Shown here: positions 1 to 9,220 of the stretch, one piece after another
Layout of the letters: each line of letters opens with the position of its first letter
How positions within the stretch are numbered: the stretch's first letter is position 1
Source: JAVVPO01 sp036655715
GTDB taxonomy: Bacteria > Bacillota > Clostridia > Lachnospirales > Cellulosilyticaceae
Direction of reading: 5' to 3'
NCBI GenBank assembly: GCA_036655715.1
Contig: JAVVPO010000005.1
Coordinates: 4,866-68,865, forward strand
DNA length: 64,000 nt
Made by a program: the position numbers and the translations under genes
The notes under the pieces: model-generated
What the model saw: the letters and a program-made list of their open reading frames with translations, nothing else
The model's database searches: none
Told to the model about the DNA's origin: nothing

Positions 1-189
1 ATCAGATATCATAGGTCCAACCACTGCTAGTAAGGTTAATATAATAATCATAACAAGACCTATCATAGCTAGTACATTCTCTCTTAATCTACGCCATACA
101 TCTTGCCAGTAAGTGAGGCTTTTTCTTTCTTTTTCTATTTTTTCTGCCTCAATTAAATTAATGGGTTCCCACTGCGTGTTCTCTTTCAT
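1..189 (-). CDS. oppC: Oligopeptide ABC transporter permease, OppC/DppC type (N-terminal part only)
   Basis: Reading leftwards from an ATG at 187-189 there are 63 open codons to the window edge, so only the N-terminus is present. The protein begins with a charged cytoplasmic stretch (MKENTQWEPINLIEAEK), then WRRLRENVLAMIGLVMI and the start of a first membrane helix, which is the usual beginning of the OppC/DppC permease subunit. A strong ribosome binding site (AGGAGGTGATTAG before ATG) supports this start. It lies 11 bases after the stop of the OppB-type gene, as expected for an opp/dpp operon in which OppB and OppC form the membrane channel for peptides. The substrate cannot be told from this fragment. 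Confidence 0.85.
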   Translation of the reverse strand, partial: MKENTQWEPINLIEAEKIEKERKSLTYWQDVWRRLRENVLAMIGLVMIIILTLLAVVGPMISD

Positions 190-200
190 CTAATCACCTC

Positions 201-1121
201 CTAATCACCAAGTTTAATTCTAGGATCTATCACTGCATAAGCAATATCTACTAGAAATACCATTACTACATAGAGTGCTGCAAAGAATAATGTAATACTC
301 ATAATCACCGTATAATCCCGGTTCGTAATACTTTCTACAAAGTATTTACCTAGCCCTGGAATCGCAAATATTTTTTCTACTACGAAAGATCCTGTTAAAA
401 TAGATGCAATCATAGGCCCTACATAAGTTACAACAGGAATAAGTGCATTCTTTAGAGCATGTTTCCCAATGACACTTCTGTTACTTAGTCCATTTGCCTT
501 TGCTGTTCTAATATAATCTTGCCTTAAAACCTCTAACATACTAGACCTCATCAGCCTTGTAACAAAAGCTATAGAAAAACCACCAAGGGCAATAACAGGT
601 CCTATATAAGACTTCCACTCATTAAGTCCTCCTGCTGGTATCCACCTTAGCTTCTCTCCAAATATATACATAATAAATGTTCCTACCACAAAACTTGGTA
701 CCGCAATACCTACAGTGGCTATGACCATAACCAGATGGTCCGTCAGCGTATTTTGTTTAAGTGCCGATATAATGCCTATTGGTATCCCCAATATTAAGAT
801 AACAAAAACAGCTACCACTCCAACCTTTGCTGAGACAGGAAAGGATTGTGCTATAATGTCATTGACCTTTACCCCTTTATGTTTAATGGATATTCCCATA
901 TCCCCTTGTGCCAAATTCGAAAAATAAGTTATATACTGTTTCCATAAAGGTTGATCAAGTCCATACTTCTCCATAAGAGCTGCTTCTATCTCCGGTGGCA
1001 ACTGTCTCTCACTAGTGAACGGCCCTCCTGGAATGGAATTCATTAACACAAATGTAAGCGTTCCTATTAAAAATAATGTAATAATAGTTGAAACAAATCT
1101 CTTTACAATATATCGTGCCAT
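201..1121 (-). CDS. oppB: Oligopeptide ABC transporter permease, OppB/DppB type
   Basis: This 306-residue integral membrane protein has an N-terminal helix (ARYIVKRFVSTIITLFLIG), the conserved PGGPF segment after it, a periplasmic-type loop and about five more hydrophobic segments. The EAA loop that contacts the ATPase is visible as AKANGLSNRSVIGKHALKNA. Length and ending (VDIAYAVIDPRIKLGD) match the OppB/DppB family. The start ATG follows AAGGGAGCAAAGG. It is the first gene of an operon running leftwards into oppC; the ATPase and binding-protein genes would lie outside the window. A minus-strand promoter candidate precedes it. The family is certain; the peptide or nickel specificity is not. 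Confidence 0.92.
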   Translation of the reverse strand: MARYIVKRFVSTIITLFLIGTLTFVLMNSIPGGPFTSERQLPPEIEAALMEKYGLDQPLWKQYITYFSNLAQGDMGISIKHKGVKVNDIIAQSFPVSAKVGVVAVFVILILGIPIGIISALKQNTLTDHLVMVIATVGIAVPSFVVGTFIMYIFGEKLRWIPAGGLNEWKSYIGPVIALGGFSIAFVTRLMRSSMLEVLRQDYIRTAKANGLSNRSVIGKHALKNALIPVVTYVGPMIASILTGSFVVEKIFAIPGLGKYFVESITNRDYTVIMSITLFFAALYVVMVFLVDIAYAVIDPRIKLGD

Positions 1122-1183
1122 TCCTTTGCTCCCTTCTTGCGTTTATTTTTACAATCGTTTATATATTGTTTTTATTTAATTGA

Positions 1184-1212
1184 TATATAATATACTTATT
1201 AGACTTTTGCAA
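1184..1212 (-). promoter_or_regulatory. Candidate sigma-A-type promoter for the opp operon
   Basis: On the minus strand there is TTGCAA (1207-1212), a 17-base spacer, then TATATA (1184-1189), about 65 bases before the oppB start. The spacing is ideal, but the region is so AT-rich that chance matches are easy. There is no other gene between it and oppB. Confidence 0.45.
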
Positions 1213-1299
1213 TATTTATGTTTATAAAATTCTTTTTTTATTTTATTTATTCTTATAACTTAATTTTTATTTTAATTTTAACACCTTATTTTAAACACA

Positions 1300-1344
1300 A
1301 AAAAGTACAATACTTCTTATGTTTACTAAGAATATTGTACTTTT
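1300..1344 (-). terminator. Terminator after addA
   Basis: An inverted repeat pairs AAAAGTACAATA with TATTGTACTTTT, extended by CTTCTTA/TAAGAA with a single unpaired base, around a short loop. On the minus strand it ends in a run of T. It lies about 140 bases beyond the addA stop and before the opp promoter. The rest of 1122-1479 is AT-rich with no gene visible. Confidence 0.75.
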
Positions 1345-1479
1345 ATTTTTAATTTTATTATAATATAAATATCTTTTATACTTTATTAAATTAATAATTT
1401 TTTAAATCAATAGATTTTTAAACCTATATATTCATCATATTTTTTCTTATTTATTAATTTAGTTATACAATTTTTTTAC

Positions 1480-4400
1480 TTAATGGCACAAGGTTATCCA
1501 CCTATCTATATTGTAAAGATAAATGACCTTTTCCTTAATAGGTTTATTGGTTATAAGGCTAATAGCTTGTGCATATAAATCCAGCTGAATCTCGTATCTA
1601 TCTTTGATTTTCAAGATACTTTCTTCTATATTATTTAAATCTATATAGTCCGTCTTATAGTCTACAATTACAAAACCATCTTCTTCTATAAAACAAGCAT
1701 CGACTACCCCTTGCACTAATATCTCCTCATCTTCTGGATAAGTATCATCTACTTCTGATGCCTGAGTAAGATAAACAAAGGCTTTTTCCTTCCACATATA
1801 CTTAGCACTTCTCATACGTCCTGCCATTTCCGAATTAGCCATACTTACCAATGTGTCTATATTGATAATCTCCAATACCTGCTCATCTATTTTACGACTA
1901 CTTGCTAATTTGTAGAGTTCTTCTCTTACACCTTCTTTATCCTTTATTTGCAGATAATCAAGTTGCTCAAAAATTTTATGAATCATCGTTCCTCTAGCTG
2001 CACCTTGCACCCCTACTGCTGGTTGTCTAATAAAGCTTGGGACTGACTTTTCTTCAGCTTTTAATCCTTCACTTTTTATCCAATTTTCTTTTTTGTTTTT
2101 CTTAAGTTCTGATACGGATACCTTCGTTGGTAAAATAGTTGATTCCCTGTGACTATAGCTAAAATTAAGTTTTTCAAATATTTCTTTTTTATGTCCACTA
2201 TAATCTACTACAGCATCCCAGCTTTGTATCATACTTTTTTTATTTTCTAGTAACTCTAGCGCCTTACGATTAGATAGTGCAATCTCTGCACCTGTCCATT
2301 TTTTTAGTTTCCACCTAGAACTCGCTTCAAATAGATACTCTGGTTTCTCATCTATTACCTGTCTTACCTCTTCAAATTCTTTGTGTGCAAAGAGACTGAT
2401 GCCTATCCAGTTCAAATACGTTGCAGACTTCTTTATCCCTAGTGGTAATACACCTTTAGCACTTCTAATACCATATTTACTCCAGTTATCTACTTGCTTT
2501 TCTAGATTTTTGACCGTCCCTGTGATGATTAACTTTTCTTTTGCCCTTGTTAAGGCTACATAGAGAATACGCATTTCTTCTGATAGATTTTCAGAAACTA
2601 TTTTATTCTTAAGCACCACAAATGGAATTGTATCATAAATGATTTCATCTTCATAATCTAGATGTCTCGGCCCGAAACCTAATTCACTATGGAACAATAG
2701 ATTATTTTTGATATCTTGGTTATTAAATTTTTTAGATGTTTCACTTAGGAATACAACAGGAAACTCTAGCCCTTTACTCTTATGAATACTCATAATCCTT
2801 ACCAAATTTTCATTTGCACCAACAAGCTTTGCTTGCTCTAAATTCGCATTAGTCTGGCTCAACCTCTCTAGATACTGAATAAAGTTAAATAATCCCGTTT
2901 GGCTAGTGCTTTCAAATTCCTCAGCATATTTTTTCAGCATTCTTAAATTAGCCTTTTTCTTGGCACCTGCTGGCAGAACTCCTACATATCTATAGTAGCC
3001 TGTCTCTACAAACAACCTAGCCAAAAGCTCTTCTATAGTAATGGTAGCTGCTATCTCTCTATATTTTCCTAAGAGATTATAGAAATACTTAATACTTTCT
3101 TTAGCTTCTTCTTTTTGTATATAACACTTTAATGCACTATAGAAATCTCCATTTTCTTTTTCTTTTCTAATATGAACTAAATCATCTAAGCTCACGCCTA
3201 CTATTGGTGAACGTAGTACTGTAATAAGCGGTATATCCTGCATCGGGTTATCCACAATCTGTAATAAGCTAATCATAGTTTGGATTTCTAAAGCTTCGAA
3301 GAAACTACTATTCACTTCTGCATAAGCATCTATTCCTTTAGCAAGGAGTGCCTCTTCAAAAATACTTGCATTACTCTTAGCTCTTAGTAAGATTACAATA
3401 TCCTTTGGATCTACCTTACGATAATCCCCTATCCCTTTATCGAAGACATGACTAGGATTCCCCTTACCTTGTAAGAGTTCATCAATAAGAGTTGCCACCA
3501 TATTAGCTTCTAGTTCTATGCTCTTTAAATCTTCGCCTTCTTCTTCACTACCTTCATCCACTTCCTCTATCTTATCAGTTTCTAAGATATGAAGTTCTAC
3601 ACAGTCTGATAGACCTCCCTCTATGTCTGCACAGTCCCCATCTGCATAGAAATTACCAACTTTTAGTTTAGCATCTTCATCATAGACTAAATCCCCTACA
3701 TCCTTACTCATAATCTGATCAAAAATATCATTAGTAGCCGCTAATATATTTTCACGACTTCTAAAGTTCTGAGAAAGATCTATACAGACATTTTTTGTCT
3801 CTCTATTTTCATGAATCTCTCCTTCTCTAATATACTTATGCCATGTGTCGTACTTCTTGGCAAAAATAAGAGGATTAGCCAATCTGAAACGATAGATACT
3901 TTGCTTCATATCTCCAACCATAAATTTAGTTGGTCCATCTTCTTTGGCCGCAGCTACAGCTCCTAATATGGTTTCTTGTACCATATTACTATCTTGATAC
4001 TCATCAATATAAACTTCCTTATAAAAGCTACTCAGTTCCTTAGCTGTTTCCGTATAACCTATTTGTCCATCTACTTCATCTCTTGTAATAAGCAATTTAA
4101 GACACATATGTTCTAGGTCATTATAGTCTACTAATCCCCTTTCTCTTTTTTGCTCACCATATCTTGTATCAAACTCACCCACAAGCCCTACTAACCCTTT
4201 GATAACCTGTCCCACCAATGGGGTTTGTCTAAGCAGCGTAGGGTCTTGCATTGGCATTGTTGATGACTTTATCTCTCCAACTATCTTCTTAGCTATATCT
4301 CTGTAGCCTTTTACTCTGTCTTTAAGCCGTTCATCACATTCTTGCTTTTTACCTGGTAATCTACCAAAACTAATCTGACTTAAGTTGTCAATAATCTCAC

Positions 4401-5232
4401 TTAGTGGCCCATCTTCTACCCTTTCTATCTGAGATAAATCTGCTAGAAGGATATCCTCATACAACGCTGGTCCCATAGGTTTCTTACACAGCTTAAGTGC
4501 TTCTTTATAAAGACTCCTTAGGTCCTGTAGTTGGAATAAAATATCCTTTGCCAAGGCTTCTCCCCAAGGTGAGTCATCTAAACTTTCATAGTCTTCACAC
4601 AACAAATTGGCTTTCTCTTCTAACCATTCATTGGGGAAAACAGTACTTTTGGAAAAAGTATGTACATCTAATATCATTTGAATAAGTGGCTCCATCCCTC
4701 TTACGCCACCATACGTATCGGCTAACTTCAAGAACTCTTCATTATCCTCTTGTTCAAAGTATTCTTCTAACATCTCTTCTAAAATTTCAAGTTTCATAAT
4801 CGTTAGTTCTGCATCGTTTCCTACTCTAATATTAGGATCTATTTCTAAGTTATTAAAATAAGCTTTGATTGTTTTTAAACAAAAGGAATGAATAGTTGAA
4901 ATAGATGCCTTTGAAAGTAGTGATAATTGCCTTTCTAGATAACCCATTTGCTCTTTATCCAAAAGTGTAAGCTCCTCCTTGTTTTGAAGCTCTTCTATTC
5001 TCTCTGAAATCTTATCCCCTACACGTTCTTTCATCTCATTTGCCGCTGCACTTGTAAAGGTCACAATAAGGAATCTATCAATATCAATTCCTTCTTCTTC
5101 ACTATTTCCTAATATACGATTAAATACCCTTTCAGTCAGAACCGCAGTCTTCCCTGATCCTGCTGCTGCTGAAACAAGAATGTTTGCATCTCTCTTATCT
5201 ATCGCTGCTTGTTGCGCCATGGTCCATGCCAT
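1480..5232 (-). CDS. addA: ATP-dependent helicase/nuclease subunit A (AddA)
   Basis: This is the large helicase-nuclease of the AddAB complex, which processes double-strand DNA ends for RecA loading, the Firmicute counterpart of RecBCD. The 1250-residue length is typical. The N-terminus has the Q-motif-like AWTMAQQAAI and Walker A AAAGSGKT (about residues 22-29). Further along come the UvrD-type motifs YIDEYQDSN (Walker B), NFRSRENIL and MSIHKSKGLEFPVV. The C-terminus has the RecB-family nuclease motif VIVDYKTD. The start ATG follows GAGAGGTGTCACG. It is last in an addB-ssb-addA run, 111 bases after the SSB-like gene with a hairpin in between. All catalytic motifs seen look intact. Confidence 0.96.
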   Translation of the reverse strand: MAWTMAQQAAIDKRDANILVSAAAGSGKTAVLTERVFNRILGNSEEEGIDIDRFLIVTFTSAAANEMKERVGDKISERIEELQNKEELTLLDKEQMGYLERQLSLLSKASISTIHSFCLKTIKAYFNNLEIDPNIRVGNDAELTIMKLEILEEMLEEYFEQEDNEEFLKLADTYGGVRGMEPLIQMILDVHTFSKSTVFPNEWLEEKANLLCEDYESLDDSPWGEALAKDILFQLQDLRSLYKEALKLCKKPMGPALYEDILLADLSQIERVEDGPLSEIIDNLSQISFGRLPGKKQECDERLKDRVKGYRDIAKKIVGEIKSSTMPMQDPTLLRQTPLVGQVIKGLVGLVGEFDTRYGEQKRERGLVDYNDLEHMCLKLLITRDEVDGQIGYTETAKELSSFYKEVYIDEYQDSNMVQETILGAVAAAKEDGPTKFMVGDMKQSIYRFRLANPLIFAKKYDTWHKYIREGEIHENRETKNVCIDLSQNFRSRENILAATNDIFDQIMSKDVGDLVYDEDAKLKVGNFYADGDCADIEGGLSDCVELHILETDKIEEVDEGSEEEGEDLKSIELEANMVATLIDELLQGKGNPSHVFDKGIGDYRKVDPKDIVILLRAKSNASIFEEALLAKGIDAYAEVNSSFFEALEIQTMISLLQIVDNPMQDIPLITVLRSPIVGVSLDDLVHIRKEKENGDFYSALKCYIQKEEAKESIKYFYNLLGKYREIAATITIEELLARLFVETGYYRYVGVLPAGAKKKANLRMLKKYAEEFESTSQTGLFNFIQYLERLSQTNANLEQAKLVGANENLVRIMSIHKSKGLEFPVVFLSETSKKFNNQDIKNNLLFHSELGFGPRHLDYEDEIIYDTIPFVVLKNKIVSENLSEEMRILYVALTRAKEKLIITGTVKNLEKQVDNWSKYGIRSAKGVLPLGIKKSATYLNWIGISLFAHKEFEEVRQVIDEKPEYLFEASSRWKLKKWTGAEIALSNRKALELLENKKSMIQSWDAVVDYSGHKKEIFEKLNFSYSHRESTILPTKVSVSELKKNKKENWIKSEGLKAEEKSVPSFIRQPAVGVQGAARGTMIHKIFEQLDYLQIKDKEGVREELYKLASSRKIDEQVLEIINIDTLVSMANSEMAGRMRSAKYMWKEKAFVYLTQASEVDDTYPEDEEILVQGVVDACFIEEDGFVIVDYKTDYIDLNNIEESILKIKDRYEIQLDLYAQAISLITNKPIKEKVIYLYNIDRWITLCH

Positions 5233-5289
5233 CGTGACACCTCTCTTTCTTCTATGTTTTATGTCATTTTCTCATAGTCTATACAAACG

Positions 5290-5327
5290 AATAAGTGACC
5301 TGAGCACCTACACCCAGGCCACTTATT
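5290..5327 (-). terminator. Hairpin between the ssb-like gene and addA
   Basis: AATAAGTGACCTGAG pairs with CCAGGCCACTTATT, with two G-U-type positions. On the minus strand the T-run after the stem is weak (TTATTCGTTTGT), so it may attenuate rather than stop transcription into addA. Confidence 0.55.
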
Positions 5328-5343
5328 CACTTAGCTTATTCAC

Positions 5344-5667
5344 TTAACCTATTATCTTTTTTTTCCCTACAACTTCAAAATCATCTAGTACAATCTTTGT
5401 CCGATAATTTTTGATACCTTCTTTATTCATAAACTCACTATTTTGCAGACTACCTATTACAACAATCTTCTCTCCCTTTTTGGTATTTTGGGAAAGTAGT
5501 TGAGCTTTCTTGCCAAAAGCTACGACATCAAAAAAATAGGTTTCCTTTTCTTTTTTCTTCTTGTTATCCACTGCCAGCCGAAATTGTGTATAGAATCTAC
5601 CATTCTCATTTGCCTGTTTTAACTCTAAATCTTGTGCTAGGTTTCCCATTAGATTAACTTGGTTCAT
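5344..5667 (-). CDS. Small single-stranded DNA-binding protein (OB fold)
   Basis: The 107-residue product has the SSB/PriB family opening MNQVNLMGNLAQDLELK, the middle strand FRLAVDNKKKKEKETYFFDVVAFGK (positions about 30-54) and the GEKIVVIGSLQ strand, so it is an OB-fold single-strand DNA-binding protein. It lacks the acidic C-terminal tail (DDDIPF type) through which normal SSB recruits partners, ending instead in basic residues GKKKIIG. It is therefore probably an accessory SSB rather than the replication SSB. The start ATG follows GGAGGAG. It sits between addB and addA, where most Firmicutes have the two subunits directly adjacent, which suggests a role at AddAB-processed DNA ends; that role is inference. 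Confidence 0.85.
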   Translation of the reverse strand: MNQVNLMGNLAQDLELKQANENGRFYTQFRLAVDNKKKKEKETYFFDVVAFGKKAQLLSQNTKKGEKIVVIGSLQNSEFMNKEGIKNYRTKIVLDDFEVVGKKKIIG

Positions 5668-5740
5668 AAACTCCTCCTAATTATTTTTCTAGAGTTTATA
5701 CCTATCTTAATTGCTTTATTCACTTGCAGTAGATTTTTTA

Positions 5741-8700
5741 TTATTTTTGATTTTTTCTATTACAAATATGTTCCCATATTTCTTCATTACCTATTTTATC
5801 TAGTACCTCATACTCATTATCTTGATTGGCTGTATCAAACTGACAGATCGCTTGATATTTACAATAAGTACAAGGATCTTTACTTGTTAGCTTATAAGGG
5901 TTAGCACTTACCTTCCCATCCAATATATCTTTACCTAACATTCTTACCTTATCTACAATAAACTCTCTTAGCTGCTCAAACTGATTTTCATCAGCTACTG
6001 ATGAACGCTTTGCTACACTACCATCTTTATTAAACTTAACTGGGATAATCTGCCCCGTACCGTCTTCATCCATCATACGAATAATCTCTTCATCTTCTAA
6101 TACAAGCCCTGAAAGTTTGAAATTCTTAAGTTGCTTATCCATAACTGCTTCCAAAGTTGTTCCTGTCTCATATTTCACATAAGTCGTATCTATATGGAAG
6201 TAAAACATTCCCGCAGGCTTATTTTTCTCATTAATTTTGATATATGAATCTAAGTAAAGCAGGAGCTGTAGCTGCAATCCATAATACAACTCAACTAAGT
6301 TGAATTGTTTTTTACCTGATTTATAGTCTAGAATCTTCACATACTCCTCGCCGTTTTCTTTGGCATATACATCTACCCTATCTATTTGGCCTTTCAGCAG
6401 TACACTTCTCATCTCATCTATTTGGATTTCTATAGGTGGCATGCCTTCGTAGCCAAAGTTCACTTCATACTCTTTAGGTTCAAACTTTCCTTGCCTTAGC
6501 TGATGCGTAAGCGCTCTAATAGCTCTCTTCGACATCTTCTCCACTTTACTTGCTGTGTATTTAAATCGGCCGTCTTCTCTACCTGACCTATTATACTTAT
6601 TAATACTATAAGTTACAGCACTTTTAACACTTTCATCCATTTGTACATTACTTGCATCTACCCAGTTAGTTTGACGCTTTTGAAGTTCTTCAGGATACCT
6701 TTCAAGGACAGAGTGGAACAATGTCCCTATCTCTGCTGTATTCCACTTAAAGAGTTTTCTTTCCTCTGCTTTAATCCCATACTTAATAAAATAACAGCAT
6801 GCACAGTTTCTAAAAGTCTCAAGCTTCGAAATACTTGTATCTAGTCTTTCATCATAAAGAAGCTTTGCTGTATCTTTGTGCAAATAGTGTTGTTGATTGG
6901 TATAAAGAATATGCTCACTCATCGTGCGCACTTTATCTTTCCATTCATCACTTGATACATACCAGCTTACCACATCTCTCCACGTGCTATCTTCTTCAAC
7001 CTTACCTTCCATATCTTCTCTAAGCCTTGCTCCAATCATCCCAAATGTTGGTAAGGGTGCAAAGATATCTTCTGATACTTTCCTAGTCTCTATTTCTCCT
7101 TGTTTAAACAGTTTCTTCAACTTATAAAATACGATAGAGGGTCTCATAGGTTTACCTACCTCATCCGCCACTACACTACTCGCACATAGCTTATGAGTCG
7201 CCCTTGTAAGAGCTGTATAAATCAAGAAAGTACTACCATAAATATCTTGATTGATAAGTATATCATTTAACCTATCTCTTTTTGAATCTTTAGCTTTACA
7301 CACTGCGGTAAGTGTTATCTTGTCCATTTCTGAGAAGATATCCATATTACTAGACTGCTTAGGGATAAGTCCCTCATTTATCCCCAGAATAAAGAGTGCT
7401 TTCTCCTTTGGTAACCTAGTACGGTCAATGGTCCCTATCAACACTTGGTCTTTAGCAGGAGGGATGATACCCATCTTAATATAGCTAAAGCTTGTCTTTA
7501 GGATGTTTCTATACGTTGATACAGATACTTTTTCTTCTCCTAAAATATCCACAAGACGCTCAAATATCTCTACTACTTGTCCCCATATTTGAGAATTTTC
7601 CAACTCTAATGTACGATTTTGCGCTAATTTATGCTGCTCTGTACGCTTTTCTAACGTTTCATAAGCCTTAATACTTTCTAAAAAATGGTACAAGCTAATA
7701 GTTGTTTCTTTAATACTTAGCCTCCCCTCTTTTCCTTTGTACTTACTTATCTCTTCTTCTAGTGGCGCTATAATACTTATTACTTTTTCCCTTATCCGAT
7801 TAATCTCTTCTAAGTTAGTCGTTTCCGCTCCGAATTCCCAGACTTCTTGCCATTTTTTCTTTCCTTTGATGCCATATTCTAGTAAGTAATTATCTAGCAA
7901 ATCTACTTCATCCAAAGAAAGTACTGTCATATTAGTTCTTAGAAAACTTAATACCCCTTTGTAGCTCCAACTTGTTGTAATGATTTCCATAATGCTATCT
8001 ATAGCTGCTATCAAACTATTGGTATGAATATCTCTTTTATAATCTAGAAAGAAAGGAATATTATACTCTTTAAAAATGCTGGTTAAACTAGACTTGTACT
8101 TACCCAAATCTCCAACCAATATAGCAATATCTCTATAACGATAGTCTTCATCTCTTATTAGTCCTACAATTTGTTTGGCTGTTTCTTCTATTTCCTCTTC
8201 TACATTCGCATAAGTTCTAACGATCACATCCCTAGCTTCTTTCTCAAAAGGCTTCACGTAAGTCTTAAGATAATTCTGTTCTAAGTAACTTAATTCTTCT
8301 GACACATCTTCTTCCTTATAAGAACTAAGACACACTTCTTTATGAGCTTTCTCTTCATCACAAATATTTATCAACTTTTGATATGTTTTTATACTTTCAT
8401 AAAAAGGATTATTCTCAAATATTTTTTCTTCTGCCCCATACTCTTTATCCATTGGCAAAGTAATTGTGATATCTTTTGCCTTTTTAAGAAGTTCCCTTAC
8501 TATTTGCAACTGAGCTGTTGTAAAACCATAAAACCCATCTATCCAAATACTTGTATTTTCTAAGTACTTGCTCTCTTTCACGTGGTCTGCCAAAAGCTTC
8601 ATAGTTCCTTCAGATGTTATAAATTTTTCTGCTATATATTCATTGAACCATCCATAAATATTTTTAATATCTTTCATCTTATATTGAAAGATAGAAGTCG

Positions 8701-9139
8701 CTTCTTTATCTTCTATCATAATCTCTAATGTCTCTGTCTCTATACTATTTTGCTCAAAAATAGTCATTAATCTATTAACTGAGTCTACAAATCCTTCACT
8801 TATATAACTTTTCTTAAAGAAACTTAGTTCCTTTTTATGTTCTTCTAAAATTCGTTTCAGAATCATTACTTTTTCCAAATCATCTATCACAGGGTAATGC
8901 GCTTTACCAGCCTCTTTTAATACCTTCTGTGCTAGATTTTTAAAGCTAATAACTTCTACCCTCAAAAGTCCTGGATACAATTTCTGCGATAACTCTATTT
9001 GCGTCTGTAAGTTGAACTGCTCTGGTACTAACATAATGAGATTACTATACTCATCCTTAGTAAGTTCTTCTTGAATTTGAGTGTAACACGCACTCGTCTT
9101 CTTACTTCCTGCTCTACCTAATATAAATTTAGCCTTCAT
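5741..9139 (-). CDS. addB: ATP-dependent helicase/nuclease subunit B (AddB)
   Basis: AddB is the partner nuclease of AddA. The 1132-residue length fits. The N-terminus carries the AddB P-loop region LGRAGSKKTSAC (residues 7-18), but the glycine before the invariant lysine is replaced by Lys13. The C-terminal half has the RecB-type nuclease motif ILDYKSGKK. The cysteines that hold the AddB iron-sulfur cluster are visible as NCACC upstream of the nuclease domain and CTYCKYQAIC near the end. The start ATG follows AAGGAGAAAAAG. It is first in the addB-ssb-addA run; a hairpin lies just before its ribosome binding site. Identification is secure; the effect of the P-loop change is unknown. Confidence 0.95.
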   Translation of the reverse strand: MKAKFILGRAGSKKTSACYTQIQEELTKDEYSNLIMLVPEQFNLQTQIELSQKLYPGLLRVEVISFKNLAQKVLKEAGKAHYPVIDDLEKVMILKRILEEHKKELSFFKKSYISEGFVDSVNRLMTIFEQNSIETETLEIMIEDKEATSIFQYKMKDIKNIYGWFNEYIAEKFITSEGTMKLLADHVKESKYLENTSIWIDGFYGFTTAQLQIVRELLKKAKDITITLPMDKEYGAEEKIFENNPFYESIKTYQKLINICDEEKAHKEVCLSSYKEEDVSEELSYLEQNYLKTYVKPFEKEARDVIVRTYANVEEEIEETAKQIVGLIRDEDYRYRDIAILVGDLGKYKSSLTSIFKEYNIPFFLDYKRDIHTNSLIAAIDSIMEIITTSWSYKGVLSFLRTNMTVLSLDEVDLLDNYLLEYGIKGKKKWQEVWEFGAETTNLEEINRIREKVISIIAPLEEEISKYKGKEGRLSIKETTISLYHFLESIKAYETLEKRTEQHKLAQNRTLELENSQIWGQVVEIFERLVDILGEEKVSVSTYRNILKTSFSYIKMGIIPPAKDQVLIGTIDRTRLPKEKALFILGINEGLIPKQSSNMDIFSEMDKITLTAVCKAKDSKRDRLNDILINQDIYGSTFLIYTALTRATHKLCASSVVADEVGKPMRPSIVFYKLKKLFKQGEIETRKVSEDIFAPLPTFGMIGARLREDMEGKVEEDSTWRDVVSWYVSSDEWKDKVRTMSEHILYTNQQHYLHKDTAKLLYDERLDTSISKLETFRNCACCYFIKYGIKAEERKLFKWNTAEIGTLFHSVLERYPEELQKRQTNWVDASNVQMDESVKSAVTYSINKYNRSGREDGRFKYTASKVEKMSKRAIRALTHQLRQGKFEPKEYEVNFGYEGMPPIEIQIDEMRSVLLKGQIDRVDVYAKENGEEYVKILDYKSGKKQFNLVELYYGLQLQLLLYLDSYIKINEKNKPAGMFYFHIDTTYVKYETGTTLEAVMDKQLKNFKLSGLVLEDEEIIRMMDEDGTGQIIPVKFNKDGSVAKRSSVADENQFEQLREFIVDKVRMLGKDILDGKVSANPYKLTSKDPCTYCKYQAICQFDTANQDNEYEVLDKIGNEEIWEHICNRKNQK

Positions 9140-9166
9140 CTTTTTCTCCTTATCTTTATAAAATCA

Positions 9167-9214
9167 AAAAATGACCACCTGTATAGAATACTCATCTTAT
9201 ACAAGGGTCATTTT
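9167..9214 (-). terminator. Terminator between the small hypothetical gene and addB
   Basis: AAAATGACC and GGTCATTTT pair, with an inner TGTATA/TATACA stem. On the minus strand it is followed by TTTTTTGATTTT. It ends only 28 bases before the addB start, so addB either has its promoter upstream of the hairpin (attenuation) or depends on readthrough. Confidence 0.7.
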
Positions 9215-9220
9215 AATATT

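Noticed and set aside
5659..5904. Plus-strand open frame opposite the addB end and ssb start
   Set aside because: It overlaps conserved coding sequence on the other strand, has no ribosome binding site and encodes a composition typical of antisense translation.
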